DNA of 64,000 nt. Source: Anthonomus grandis grandis. Lineage: Eukaryota; Arthropoda; Insecta; Coleoptera; Curculionidae. This document shows, in pieces, positions 22,790 to 33,492 of this stretch; position 1 is the first letter of the stretch; each line of letters opens with the position of its first letter. The translations under genes and the position numbers were made by a program. A model generated the notes under the pieces. It ran no database searches and had not been told where the DNA came from. It saw nothing but the letters and a program-made list of their open reading frames with translations. The stretch lies in NCBI RefSeq assembly GCF_022605725.1, contig NC_065560.1, positions 22,001,052 to 22,065,051 of the forward strand, read 5' to 3'.

Positions 22790-24985
22790 TCGGTTTTCGG
22801 CGGACATAATTCGTAATATATATAAAAAGGAAAGAGCATTTCGTGATTTTAAGATTTCCAAGTCTAAACATCATCTAGAGATATTTAGATCTCTGCGCAA
22901 GACAATTAAAGCTCTAACTGCACAAGCCTACAAAATGTACATCCATAGTATTGAGAACAAAATAACCTCCGATCCGAGTGAATTTTGGTCTTTTATTCGA
23001 AGCAAACGTAATCAGTCTCAAATCCCCGGCTCAATGAAGCTTTCTAACCAATCATACAATACGCCTGACAGCATTGTGTCCGCTTTTGGAGATTATTTCA
23101 GGAGTGTATACACGAACTCACTTCCCAGCGATCATCCTGTCGTCTCTGAACCTCCCTTAACTTGCATAGACGTCATCGCGCTCGCGGCTACCGACATTAT
23201 AATGGCGAGCAAGTGTCTCAAAAGCAAAATGACCTCTGGCCCAGATCTAATTCCTAGTTTTTTAGCTAAGGACTGCTCTGTTGCACTTACAGACCCTCTG
23301 CTCCACATCTTTAATCTGATCCTTAACACAGGTATTTTTCCCAATATCTGGAAGCAAGCTAAAGTTTGCCCTATCTTTAAAAAGGGCGATGCTGGAACAA
23401 TAGAGAATTACCGCCCTATATCCATTCTGTGCAATTTCTCAAAGTTATTCGAGTTGGCTCTTTATAAATTAATTTTTCCTAAGGTTAAGTCCATGCTGGC
23501 CAACGATCAACATGGCTTTGTTTCTGGCCGCTCATGTACTACAAACCTAGCATTCTTCTCTCAGTTTGTGTGCGAAGCACTTAATGATAGAAGTCAAATC
23601 GATGTTATTTACACAGACTTTCAAAAGGCTTTTGACCAGATTGACCACTTCATCCTATTAAATAAGCTTGAACGCCAGTTTGGATTCTCCGATCGCTTGA
23701 TAAAACTCCTTAACTCCTATTTAGTTGACCGCTCTCAGTTTGTAGTGGTCGAAGGCTTTAGATCTGCTTGTTTTTCACCCACCTCTGGAGTTCCTCAGGG
23801 CTCTAACTTGGGCCCCCTTCTCTTTAACGTTTTCGCTAATGACTTGATCTCCACCCTCAATTGCTCTCGGTTAGCATATGCTGATGACCTAAAGCTTTTC
23901 CATAGGATTGACTCTATAGCAGATTGTGGTCTACTGCAAGAGAACATCAATACTGTACACCATTGGTGCACTTTGAACCGGCTTAACCTTAATGTTTCCA
24001 AGTGTAATGTGGCCAGCTACTTTCGTATCAAAAGTCCAATTGCCTTTAATTACTCAGTTAATGGAGAGTCTCTGGCAAGGTCTACCTGTTTCAAGGATCT
24101 TGGAGTCACCTTTGACCAAAAATTTTCTTTTATCCCTCACATCGAAGATACTGTTTCTAGAGCTACTAGCATGCTGGGCTTTATTATTAGAAATTGCAAA
24201 CTTTTTTTGAACACTGCCACTGCCAAAACTCTCTACTATGCATTTGTTAGATCCAGGCTGGACTACTGCTCCCTCATTTGGTCTCCCATTTACAACCAGC
24301 ACATTCACCTATTAGAATCAGTCCAACGGCGATTCCTTAAATGTTTGGCATTTAAGGATGATGGAGTCTATCCTCCAAGGGGTTTTGACCATAACCTGCT
24401 GCTCTATAGATATACTGAACGGTCACTTGCGAAGAGGAGAGAAATGCATTCGGTGAAATTCTTGTTTAATTTACTTAACCATAAAATTGACTGCCCATCC
24501 CTTTTGCAAAGGCTTTGCTTTCATATACCACGCCCAGGATCTAGACAGTGTCCAGTTTTTAACTTGGACACAGCCAGGTCCAACATTCTGTACCAGAGTC
24601 CTATTCACTTTATGTGTCAAAACTTTAACACTATTGCTGATTCTTGTGACATTCACCATGACGATTTTTCACTTATCTTGAATCACCTGCGTATGGTCGG
24701 TGGGGGAGGCTAGGTTATTTAGTTTTTAGTTATTTAGTTTTTAGCTTGAATACATTTATTTACTCATTTTTTTTTGCTCTTTTGATTTAAATTAATTCTT
24801 GATTCTTATCCTAATTTAGTGTTGAGTTTTAAAGTTCACTACTTTTTTTTTTATTATATAGCAATTCTTTTATAGTTCAGTTGCATGAATCTAATACAAT
24901 TCATGCATTCGTACATTTATATATTTAATTGATTTTCCTGTAACTGGGTATATGTAACCTGTTGGAAATAAAGCTTATTATTATC
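22790..24985 (+). mobile_element. LINE-C: 5'-truncated non-LTR retrotransposon
   Basis: Inserted in the opposite orientation into hAT-2. The left boundary (about 22790) follows ggtgcattat of the hAT, and the right boundary (about 24985) comes after aataaagcttattattatc. It begins in the linker between endonuclease and reverse transcriptase (FSADIIRNIYKKERAF), so the endonuclease is missing by truncation. The 3' untranslated region is about 270 bases and ends in a short TTA repeat with an AATAAA nearby. Confidence 0.88.
22791..24713 (+). CDS. LINE-C reverse transcriptase, open reading frame without its endonuclease
   Basis: A frame of about 640 codons has no stop from the insertion boundary to the TAG at 24711-24713. 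It has KSKMTSGPDLIPSFLAKDC, NYRPISILCNFSKLFE, QHGFVSGRSCTTN, VIYTDFQKAFDQIDHFILLN (first catalytic Asp), TSGVPQGSNLGPLLFN and RLAYADDLKLFHRI (Asp pair). The thumb follows with DLGVTFDQKFSFIPHI and LYYAFVRSRLDYCSLIW. The C-terminus ends RMVGGGG. All catalytic residues are present. Upstream bases that keep the frame open to 22704 belong to the host hAT, not the LINE. Intactness suggests a young insertion, but without endonuclease and start codon it should not move itself. I place it in the Jockey/I group loosely. Confidence 0.9.
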   Translation, partial: RFSADIIRNIYKKERAFRDFKISKSKHHLEIFRSLRKTIKALTAQAYKMYIHSIENKITSDPSEFWSFIRSKRNQSQIPGSMKLSNQSYNTPDSIVSAFGDYFRSVYTNSLPSDHPVVSEPPLTCIDVIALAATDIIMASKCLKSKMTSGPDLIPSFLAKDCSVALTDPLLHIFNLILNTGIFPNIWKQAKVCPIFKKGDAGTIENYRPISILCNFSKLFELALYKLIFPKVKSMLANDQHGFVSGRSCTTNLAFFSQFVCEALNDRSQIDVIYTDFQKAFDQIDHFILLNKLERQFGFSDRLIKLLNSYLVDRSQFVVVEGFRSACFSPTSGVPQGSNLGPLLFNVFANDLISTLNCSRLAYADDLKLFHRIDSIADCGLLQENINTVHHWCTLNRLNLNVSKCNVASYFRIKSPIAFNYSVNGESLARSTCFKDLGVTFDQKFSFIPHIEDTVSRATSMLGFIIRNCKLFLNTATAKTLYYAFVRSRLDYCSLIWSPIYNQHIHLLESVQRRFLKCLAFKDDGVYPPRGFDHNLLLYRYTERSLAKRREMHSVKFLFNLLNHKIDCPSLLQRLCFHIPRPGSRQCPVFNLDTARSNILYQSPIHFMCQNFNTIADSCDIHHDDFSLILNHLRMVGGGG

Positions 24986-25998
24986 ATCTGTGACTATGCA
25001 TGATATTTTGTATATACCCCATTTCACACAAATTTCCTTTATTACTTTAGCAATATTTTCTGCAGTGGGGGATTCATCCATTTGTGTAGTTGCTAAAATT
25101 GCCCGACCTACAGTGAAACTCAAGTCAATGACGTGACAGGACATACATATATAGGATTCATTTGAAGCCGATGTCCAAATATCTGTTGTTATTGACACAT
25201 ACTTTATATTTTTCAATTTTGTATTTAGTTCTTCTGCAGTTTTGTTATACATTTCAGATAAAAAATTATTTTTTAATGTGTCAGGACTAGGCAGGACATA
25301 CTTCGGATCAAGTAACTTAACAAATGTCCTAAAACCTTGATCTTTTACAATGGTAAACGGCTGATAATCATTCGCAATCATAAGGATCAGAGCATCATCT
25401 AAAGCCTTTTTTCTTTGCGAGTTGTTTTCATACTGTAAAACTTTTCGAAAAAATGGGCTTACTGATCGTGTGCTGGATCTTGATGAAGATTCTCCTGATC
25501 TTGACATGGAAGAGATATCCTCATTACATTCATCACCTGACAATAATTCTTAAAAAATAATGGGAATAGCAAATAGGTACTTGATTCTTTACCTTGGGCT
25601 GATGATTTTGAATTCAGTAGGGCAGGGTGAAATCGTTTTAGGTGATCCGAAAGATTGCTGGTATTTCCACTGGTCTTGTATTCTCTTCCACATTCGTAGC
25701 ATTTAGCCAATTTTTTGTCACTTGATGCTTTAAAATATCTCCACACACTGGATATTGTCATTTTCTTCCTATTCCTTTTTATTACTTCATTCTTATTAAC
25801 AGTATTACTGGGCCCTTGTCTTTCACTTTCAGTTATACTCGGGGAATCATCACCAGAGTCACTATTCATTTCTAGAATAATATTTTTATAAAAACACAAA
25901 ATAATTTTAGTTTTTAATTCTGAAGAGAACTAAATAAAAAACTCACCTTTGTTTCTCTTCTTGTTTAAACTATTGGAAGTTATTATAAATTTGTCCAT
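24986..25998 (-). pseudogene. hAT-2 transposase, N-terminal exons with BED zinc finger
   Basis: Three exons can be read. Exon 1 (25998-25947) gives MDKFIITSNSLNKKRNK and ends at a GTGAGT donor. Exon 2 (25871-25593) carries the BED finger: VWRYFKASSDKKLAKCYECG and SNLSDHLKRFHP supply Trp, Cys-x2-Cys and His-x4-His. It ends at a GTAAAG donor. Exon 3 starts at 25536 after a gtcag acceptor and reads GDECNEDISSMSRS. It then gives the hAT core with VLQYENNSQRKKALDDALI and VSITTDIWTSASNESYI (first catalytic Asp) up to KISCIVTD, where LINE-C begins. The frame is open through all three exons. A BED-hAT with introns can be a transposon or a domesticated gene, but the insertions make this copy dead. Confidence 0.85.
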
Positions 25999-26424
25999 TT
26001 TTGTCCACACTAAGTATAGTTAGTATAGTATAAACCACAAATATTCCACCGTAAACCACACATATTCAATAATCCACTCAACTCAACAACCAGCACAAAT
26101 AAATATTTATTTGTTCTTGTTCTTGTTCTTATTGATGGCTTTGCTGCAAGGCAATTGCCAGCTCGATTTTTGTGGGGTCCCTTGTCGTCTGGCTCGATAC
26201 CATTAAGGGATCTCCCGACTTATTCTGAGACTATAAGCCTTGTTCTTTGTAGCTTATATAGAAAACAAGAAGAAAAATATTTGATATTCTATGATTAATA
26301 TACGTTTTAAATAAACGCTAAAAATGGAGGGTATTAGTACAACAACAAAGGCAAGAGAGGAAACATAAATATCACTAATACAACTAAGGATTCAGGAATA
26401 TGCGGGAAATAAGCAGGTTGAGCT
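25999..26424 (-). other. Noncoding stretch: hAT-2 upstream DNA and LINE-F 3' end
   Basis: No gene. Near 26108-26135 the repeat tgttcttgttcttgttcttat resembles, on the - strand, a LINE tail of (AAGAACA) units followed leftwards by an A-rich stretch. To the right of it is probably the 3' untranslated region of LINE-F. The exact junction of the two elements was not resolved. Confidence 0.4.
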
Positions 26425-29400
26425 TTAAAGTTTGATTTTATTTTTATTTAGGAAATGCATGATTGTTTCTATAGTTTCGCTATTTGAAGCGTTAAGTATA
26501 TCATGGATGGATAATGGTGATAATTTCATTCTTTGAACAAAAATTTTATACATGTCCATGTTGTCTATAGAATTTAATGGACATTCAAATAAGATGTGAT
26601 TTAAGTCATCATACCTTCCACAGTCACATAAAGAATCATCTTTGATATTTATTTTAAATAGATGTGAGTTAGTAAGACAATGACCAGTTCGCATTCTGAT
26701 AATGGTGGTGATGTGTCTTCTATCTACATATTTAATATTGGCAAACCATCTTTTATAGGGGAAGTCAAATTGAATTTTACTATAATTATAATGTTTAGTC
26801 TCAACTAAATATTTCCATTTGTTTGAAAAGTTATTTTTTATTTTATTTTTGAGTACCTTAAGAATATCATTTATGTCAATGAGCATTTTTCTGGGGACAT
26901 TTAGGTTGGATCCAATCTTCGCCAAAGTATCTGCTTCTGAATTTCCTAGTATATTTTCATGACCTGGTATCCAGGCAAGCTGGATGTCAAAGCCCTTTTC
27001 ATTGGTTGTACTAATTAGTTGCTTTGTTATGATAATCCAGCGATCTATCCTTGCAGATAAAAGATTACTTTTAAGTTTTGTAACTGCGCTCAATGAATCC
27101 GAAAAGATGATAGCTTTCTTTATTTGTTTTTCTATTGCAGTTTTTACCGCATCATAAATTGCAATAATTTCCGATTTATAGATGTTGAGACAGTCTGGTA
27201 ACCTTGATGAGAATTTATAATTTTGGGAATGGATATTGCGAACCCTACCCTATTACCCTGTTTAGAGGCGTCGGAAAAAATAAAAGTATATCCTTTCTCT
27301 TTAAACTTGTTTGATCTTTCAATGAATTTTTGGCTTGTTGAAATGTCGCCTTTTCCTATGTTAAGGTTAATTAATTTTAGGGGTGTAGTCAATATTTTAA
27401 AGTTGCATTCGTAACATGGGAAGGTTGCTCCTTTACTGATTGATTTATTATATGGTCGAAACTCCTGAAGTGCCAGAATTAAATAGGGAGTTTTATCCCG
27501 TTGCCAGAATTCCGGTCTATGTATTAGCTTCATTCTAGTATTATTTAAAAGCTGTGTGATGGGGTGATTTGTAATAGTTACGAACTTTGATATCAGTTTC
27601 ATAGCTAAAAGTTTTCTTCTGTGTTCCAAGTCTATCATGGATGCCTCTGCTAATAGTGCTGCTCTGGGGGTGGATTTCATGCATCCCAAACATATTCGCA
27701 AACCCTCAAAGAATACAACATCTAACATGTTAAGTACCGTCCCGTTACAGGGTTTAATAAATGTGGATCCAAAATCTAGGTGAGATCTAACTAAGGCAAA
27801 AAAGGTTACTAAAAGAGTGGTTGGATCTGCACCCCACCATACTCTACATAATGCCCTTAAAACACTGAGTGATTTTTTGGCTTTGTTGACTATGTTTTCT
27901 ATATGTACCTTCCATTTCAGGTTGTTCTGTATGCACATGCCCAAATATTTTACTCGGTGTTTAAAGGGGATAACGACATTGTTGATAACGATTGGTGGAG
28001 GGTTAATATTGTTCTTTCCCCTAGTAAACCACATTGCTTCGCATTTATTAATTGAAAGCACTAAGCTATTTTCGTTTAAAAATGTATTTATCTTTTTAAT
28101 AGCATGAGTAATTTTATCAACCATAATGGACACATTTTTTTCCTTTTACCATAATGACCAAATCGTCAGCATATTCTGTCAACTCAACATCCCCCAGATC
28201 CAAAAAAAAACACTTCTCTAATATAGATGTTAAACAAGATCGTACTTAAAGGGGATCCTTGTGGTAATCCTGTTGTAGTTAATATTGGTCCCAAAAATGA
28301 CCCGTCATTGCCCCTACAATATAGAAGTCTATTTTTGAGTAGATTAAAAATGTTATTTGCCAGATAATTGGGAGTATTTAACATTCGCAGTTTATTATAT
28401 AGTTTATAGATGTTAACATTATCATAGGCTGCTTTAATATCCAAGAAAACTGCTTAGGCCGATTCTGAAGATTGAAAGGCATTAAAAACATAAGATGTTA
28501 AAAAAGCTATGTTGTCATAAATTCCCTTCCCTTTTCGAAATCCAGTCTGTTTATTAATAAATTCTACTCTATGTTCTAACATCCAATCTAAGGGAGTCTT
28601 GATCATGATTTCCATGATTTTAGACCCACATGATGCTAGAGTAATTGGCCGATAATTTTCGGGTCGTTTAGGGTCTTTATTAGGTTTAAGGAAGAAAATG
28701 ATGTGAAATTGTTTCCATGAATCTGGTAAAGGTTCTCCCTGTAAAGTTTTATTGTATATATTAAGGAGGATTTGTTTAGCTTTAAAAGGTAACTGAGAAA
28801 ACATTTCGTATGAAAGGTTATCCATGCCTGGTGCAGACGATTTTTTATTTTTTAATGCATAATCTAATTCGGTTAGGGTAAAGAAGGAAATGGTTTCCTT
28901 TTCATTTGGGGGCATTAATTGAAAATTAGGGTCAATATTTATAACCGACATATTTCTGAGAATAGATTTTTTGAGATTATCTGGAATATTCACCTTGAAT
29001 TTATTTGTTTTATAGTTATTATTGAAATTTCTTATTTTATTCCAGACATATTTAATTCCCGAGGTTCTTATTAGGGTTCCACAGAATGCTTTAAATTTTT
29101 CTCTTTTTTTGATTTTTAGTTTTTTCCTAGTTAGAGCGATGATTTTTTTTGCCTTAATAAAGTTTTCAATTGTTGGAAGTTGGTTAAATGTCAAAATTGC
29201 GTTTTTCCTTTCTTCAACCCAGCATGAACATTCCCTATCCCACCAGGGGTTCCCTCTCCTAATGATTGAGCCACTTTGCTTCACTGGAATGACCTGGTCT
29301 GCTACTACATTGATGATGTCAATTATTTCATCATATTTTAGATTATAGCTTGAATTACTTATAGATAACACAATCTTGTCATGGTATGCATCCCAGTCGG

Positions 29401-30142
29401 CTTTACGAAAATTCCTAGCATTAAATGAATTTACAATATAATTGTGAGTAAAATTGTTATTGTAATTATTGACTATGAGGCAGGTAGGGAAATGGTCACT
29501 ATTACCACAATCCATAGTGGTATACCAATTGGCCTGTAACGCTAAATTTGCACTGATCATTGTTAAATCAACAGCACTTGATAAATCTTCTGCTAATTGA
29601 AAACGAGTCATAGAACCATCATTCATGATCACTAGTTCATTCTCGAATACAAAATCATTTATTATGTTTCCACCTTTATTGGGAGTACAGTTATCCCATA
29701 AGGGGTGATGAGAATTTAAATCTCCCATGATGATGGTATTTTTTGGATTATTATTTATGAGTTTTTTCAAAATGTCTGAATTTAAGTTGATATGTGAATT
29801 ACAATATATATTAGTCAACTGGACATTACTTATTTCCACTATGATATATTGAATATTATCTGATGAATAGGTTTCAATAGTTTTAAAAATTATATTTTTC
29901 TTAATGCAAGTTGCTACACCTCCATAGCCATCATGTCTATCCTGTCTTATTATGTTATATGATTTTAAATTGAAATGATGTTCTGATTTTAGCCAGGTCT
30001 CATTTAAGAGCAGAATGTCAGGATTCTCTTTAAAAATTAAATTCAGTAAATTTTCCCTATTGGACTTAATACTTCTTAAGTTCCATTGAATGATTTTTAG
30101 GCTAGAGTTGATGAGGTGTTTGTTTGAATTTTTTATTATCAT
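26425..30142 (-). pseudogene. LINE-F ORF2: endonuclease, reverse transcriptase and RNase H
   Basis: From the ATG at 30142 the first 562 codons are open. The endonuclease has IIQWNLRSIKSNRENL, LLNETWLKSEHHF, RQDRHDGYGGVATC, IMGDLNSHHPLWD and DCGNSDHFPT. The linker is RRGNPWWDRECSCW. The polymerase has KKSSAPGMDNLSYEMF, PENYRPITLASCGSK and KQTGFRKGKGIYDNI. A TAA near 28447 interrupts; the same frame goes on with AVFLDIKAAYDNVNI and TTGLPQGSPLSTILFNIY. A shift near 28200 precedes ELTEYADDLVIMVKG. RNase H shows FIFSDASKQGNRVGF (Asp), YKSEIIAIYDA (Glu), IIFSDSLSAV (Asp) and AWIPGHENILGNSEADTLAK (His, Asp). A shift near 27150 lies inside RNase H. The tail has CDCGRYDDLNHILFECP, a C-H-C motif common after RNase H. 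Confidence 0.9.
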
Positions 30143-30233
30143 TATTTAATAATTCGAATCTAAGTGTGAGTCAGACTCTAAGTCCATGTGATTATCATAA
30201 TTTGGATTAAAAAGAATGTCTTTAATAGTTTTT

Positions 30234-31490
30234 TTATTTTTTTTCTGACATGTTTAAAATAGTATGTATGATGTTTTCAATATTTTCAGGATATGTAGAA
30301 GTATGTGGTTCAAATTTACTTTGATTGTGAAGTGCACTAGTGCTAGGCATTGGTGAGTTTGTCATAGCTTGTGTATAAACTGTCATATTTTGTTTTTGAG
30401 ATTTATCCTCTTTTCGGGGTCTTGAGTTGGAAAAAATCAGGTTTTCTTTATGAGCTTTTTTGTCATATCCTTTATGCATTATTCTCTTTTTTTTAGAATT
30501 TTCGGTTAATACTTGTTGGAAAGAACGTTTAATTGGGTCCGATTTGTAATGTTCAGTTTGTCTTTGTGAGGGGGTTATCAAATTATCTTGGGAGTTACCT
30601 TTATTTTTCTTGTTATTTTTTATATTGGGAAAGTCATTTGGATGATAGATAAATTCATCTCTTGGAATGTATGTTTTTTTAATACTTTCACTCGCGTCAT
30701 AGAAAGTTATATTCTCATATGCCATTAACTCTTTAATATTTTTTTGTCGCATATACTCTGGGCATTTTTTATCAGTTGATTTATGATTGTCTTTACAATA
30801 TAAACATTATGTATTGCAGGTAGAATGTTCTTCTTCGCTATTTTCATTTCTTTCTTTCGCACAATTAAAGCATCTTTCTTTACCCTTGCAATTATTGCGG
30901 GTATGTCCAAAACGTAGACATCGAAAACATTGTGTAACTGGTGAAATATAAATGGAAATTGGTCTTTCTAGTCAATAAAAGGTTATTGATTTAGGTAAAT
31001 ACACACCCTTAAATGTAAAAAGTACAGTTCCTGTGGGTTCATAATTTGTTTCGCCATTTTTAATGATTTTACGATTGAGCCTCTTGGCGGCTAATATTTC
31101 CACATGACTATTGGTTTTACAACATTTTAGTAGTTCATCCTCATCTATTTCGAGGTCAATTTGCCTTACTAACCCTTTACATGATACAAAGTTAAAAGGT
31201 ATAAATATTTATAGCCTTTGTCTAATAGAGTTTTATTTTTCATAAAGTTGTTGGCTGCTTGAAAATTTATAAATTCAACTGAAATCCTATTCAGACCTTT
31301 GTTTTTAATACTTTTTAAATCAGGAAGATTTAAGTTCAATATGTCCCTAGCAATCTTAATATTATTGTATCTGCCAACATTGAAACCTAGTTTTTCAGTA
31401 GATTCTAAATAAACTATAAATGGTCCAAGATCCTGTTTTGAATAAAAGACCGGTTTTTTTGTCAGAAATGCTGAAATTATTTACATTGTT
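30234..31490 (-). pseudogene. LINE-F ORF1: gag-like protein with three CCHC knuckles
   Basis: Nucleic-acid-binding partner of ORF2. The N-terminal part reads KPVFYSKQDLGPFIVYLEST, LNLPDLKSIKNKGLNRISVE and VRQIDLEIDEDELLKCCKT, matching the RNA-binding region of I-type ORF1 proteins. The three knuckles are CFRCLRFGHTRNNC, CFNCAKERNEN...HSTC and CLYCKDNHKSTDKKC. The frame shifts near 31200. There is a stop near 30975 and another near 30810 between knuckles two and three. From 30910 to 30234 the tail is open and rich in Lys, Asn and Ser. Confidence 0.8.
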
Positions 31491-31500
31491 AGTCTGATTA

Positions 31501-32146
31501 TCTGTAGGTATGAGCAGAGTATTTTGGGGGGGGGGGCGCCCCCCCTCCCCATTTTCATTCATTGTTTAAAGCAGAGAAACTATTAATACAAGCATGCACT
31601 AAACTATATATAAAAATGAGAATTGTAAAATATGAGAGCTGAAGCAAAAATTCGTTTAACAAAAGATTTGCACTTCGAAGTAAGCTCAACTCACCTTTTT
31701 AAGACGCCAACACTACACTAAAGATTAGTAGGAAAAACCAAGACACAGCCTCCACGAAAGCCAATCGTCGAATGAAATATTTATTTTAAAAACAAATAAA
31801 AAGTAAAGTTAGGTTAGGGGTTAGTCACTTCTTCTTCCTCTTCTTCTTCTTCTTTTTTTTTGTTTAGGCTAAACACACGTAAAACAACTGGCGGACTGGC
31901 GCGTCGTAGTCATTTAATAAATTTATGCAGAAAATCTTCGCGCAAGGGGCAAGGATTTAGCATTTCACACCGCAAAGAAAATGTAATCAAGTCACCGGAC
32001 ATCGCGCGGGCGATATTTGAACAAACTATCAATAGTTTTCGATAGTCAAAAATATCGATATTATCGATAGTGCTATCGATAGTTTCGTCTCACTAGTTAT
32101 ACCTAACCACAAATTTTTCTTCCAGAAGCTTTATGTTTTGGTACAA
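31501..32146. other. Noncoding tract with simple repeats and TATCGATA-like cluster
   Basis: No gene is supported. At 31526-31550 a G run meets a C run (ggcgcc centre), forming a strong hairpin. At 31829-31860 there is a (TTC) repeat. At 32030-32082 several copies of atcgat lie close together (atatcgatattatcgatag), similar to the DRE element TATCGATA of insect promoters or to subterminal repeats of hAT elements. A similar motif lies at 20507-20520. Confidence 0.45.
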
Positions 32147-32464
32147 TTAAGTTTCTTTTGCTCTTAGCTCATTAATTACCTCTTCTCTTGACTTAATAAC
32201 TGCATCCTTTGCCTCCAAAAGTTTGCTGAACGTCTCGGAAAAACATTCTCCCGCGTTTTCTGACGTGGCCCCTTCACCAGGTTCTTGACAACATTTCACT
32301 AGATTATTCTTGCCCAGTGCTATGAGGTCGGCCACCATTAACGCACACGACGTATGATAGTACCCCTCACACATTACGCACTTTGCAAGGGAGTTTATTA
32401 CAGTTTTTTGACAATATTTGCACACTTTATTGGAGCCACTTTTATCAACTTCTTCGCCCGCCAT
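32147..32464 (-). pseudogene. LINE ORF1 N-terminal zinc-finger fragment
   Basis: A 105-codon frame starts MAGEEVDKSGS and has CKYCQKTVINSLAKCVMCEG then YYHTSCA, a PHD/RING-like Cys-His cluster. After it comes a charged helix (AKDAVIKSREEVINELRA) that resembles the start of a coiled coil. Such finger-plus-coil N-termini occur in ORF1 proteins of insect LINEs; LINE-D ORF1 begins in the same way (MECDVCKPVTQIFKCDNCLK). No ORF2 follows downstream, so this is a remnant. A host gene is less likely. Confidence 0.5.
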
Positions 32465-32513
32465 GTTTGATTATGATCTTTTATATATTTTTCTTAAATT
32501 TTGTTATTATGCT

Positions 32514-32975
32514 GAAAAAATGCTTATCTTCTCATCGACTGCAAATTTTTGTCTCGTCAAAACTTCTGCATCTGCCAACTTAAAAGTTGTATTTCTGCTA
32601 GCTACCCAGTTTTTAACAGTGCCTCAGATTTTTTCAATGGGGTTCATTTCTGGATGGTATGGAGGCAACCGTAAAGTTGAATGTTGACTGATTTTCCATT
32701 CCGTTACTGACTTTGCATTAGTTTGTCAAGTTTTCACTTTATTGGATAAGAACTTGTATGTTGAACAATTAATTCATATATTTCCGTTTTTGTCATTTTC
32801 TCATCATTTTTTCTTACTTCCTGAGGTAATATTCTTTTTTACTTATACATTATGATATGATGCGTTATCCAAAACTAAGACTGAATTTGGCGGCAAATTC
32901 GGAAGTAAATTTTTTGTTTCACCCATTTCATGATTTATGTCGTCATGATAATCGCCACTTTTAGAACCTAAAATA
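32514..32975 (-). pseudogene. DDE_3 (IS630-type) transposase fragment
   Basis: On the - strand the frame reads GSKSGDYHDDINHEMGE, then LPPNSVLVLDNASYHN with the second catalytic Asp, and, after shifts, RLPPYHPEMNPIEKI with the catalytic Glu. KNWVASRNTTFKLADAEVL follows. This Asp...Glu pair with LDNAxYH and NPIE is the DDE_3 signature. Stops and shifts separate the blocks and the N-terminal half is absent. The exon at 58620-58788 may be the N-terminus of the same type of gene. Confidence 0.75.
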
Positions 32976-33123
32976 ATAATATGTTATAATTAATAAATAT
33001 AAACAAAGTTTACTTTTGTTTTTTTTTTTTTAATTTTTACCATTTTCAAAGGCCTCCGTCCTGGCCTATAAATAACACCCTGTATAATAAATGTATTATT
33101 ATCTTTAAATGTATTTATTACAG

Positions 33124-33286
33124 ACCAGGAAAACAGCTTCATGGTTATCAGAAAAGATGTCATCAGATGGCCATGCAGTGGCCGTTCTTAGCGGGGATTT
33201 AACGGTGGAACAGAGAATAAATGTACTCGATAGATTTAGGGAAGGGAAAGAGAAAGTACTTATTACGACAAATGTCTTATCCAGAG
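33124..33286 (+). CDS. Dbp5: Dbp5/DDX19 DEAD-box RNA helicase, penultimate coding exon
   Basis: Host gene exon. Dbp5 remodels mRNA-protein complexes at the cytoplasmic face of the nuclear pore during mRNA export. A tttattacag acceptor at 33114-33123 precedes TRKTASWLSEKMSSDGHAV, the TRKTA block of the second RecA domain. Then come LSGDLTVEQRINVLDRF (motif IVa) and VLITTNVLSRG (motif V). The exon ends after one base of a Gly codon at a GTATTA donor. The phase fits the next exon at 36289 exactly. Earlier exons (DEAD motif, Q motif) were not found in this window, so the upstream intron is long or contains most of the repeats to the left. Confidence 0.95.
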
Positions 33287-33413
33287 GTATTACTCTTTTG
33301 TACACATTATTTTTTAAAGTTTTTATACATTTTATTGTAGTGCTTTGGTTGGAACCTTTGGTACTAAACTCAAATCACAAAATAGTTTTACCACAAGATT
33401 AAAATTAATATGC

Positions 33414-33445
33414 ATCCGATGATGTAAGCGAAACACGTTTCTAAA
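33414..33445 (+). ncRNA. Degenerate hammerhead-like motif of a Penelope-like remnant
   Basis: The + strand reads ATCCGATGATGTAAGCGAAA then CACGTTTC. It parallels the motif at 21306-21345 (CTGATGATG, AGCGAAACATGTC). The core has CCGATGA instead of CTGATGA, so a key U is lost. It suggests a terminal repeat of a Penelope-like element from about 33390 to 34760, interrupted by the P-type element. Confidence 0.45.
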
Positions 33446-33492
33446 ATAATATACACGTTTGGCGAGTTGAATCTTACGGATTGAGTTTTAAT

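Larger units (their letters stand above)
20600..25998 (-). mobile_element. hAT-2 (BED-finger hAT) split by LINE-C and a Penelope-like element
   Basis: On the - strand the hAT gene runs 25998-24986, then 22789-22627, then 21248 to about 20600. The join across LINE-C reads CIVTD then NAPNMVKACEIL in one frame. The join across the Penelope-like element reads IIIFFKS then SCLGTTKFKVEQRLLW in one frame. So both insertions came after the hAT. The terminal inverted repeats of the hAT were not found. Repeated atcgata motifs near 20507-20520 may belong to its 3' side. Confidence 0.8.
26425..31500 (-). mobile_element. LINE-F: nearly full-length I-type LINE with RNase H
   Basis: Two consecutive ORFs on the - strand: a gag-like ORF1 with three CCHC knuckles and an ORF2 with endonuclease, reverse transcriptase and RNase H. 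The presence of RNase H and this order place it in the I superfamily. It is about 5 kb, close to the expected full length. The 5' side ends near a G/C palindrome at 31526-31550. A few stops and frameshifts disable it. Confidence 0.88.

Noticed and set aside
22704..22790. Natural start of the LINE-C protein at 22704
   Set aside because: Those bases encode hAT-2 on the other strand; the LINE begins at about 22790, inside its own coding region.
31805..31822. Telomere-like ttaggttagggg motif
   Set aside because: Only two or three units of the insect TTAGG repeat; too short to mean anything.
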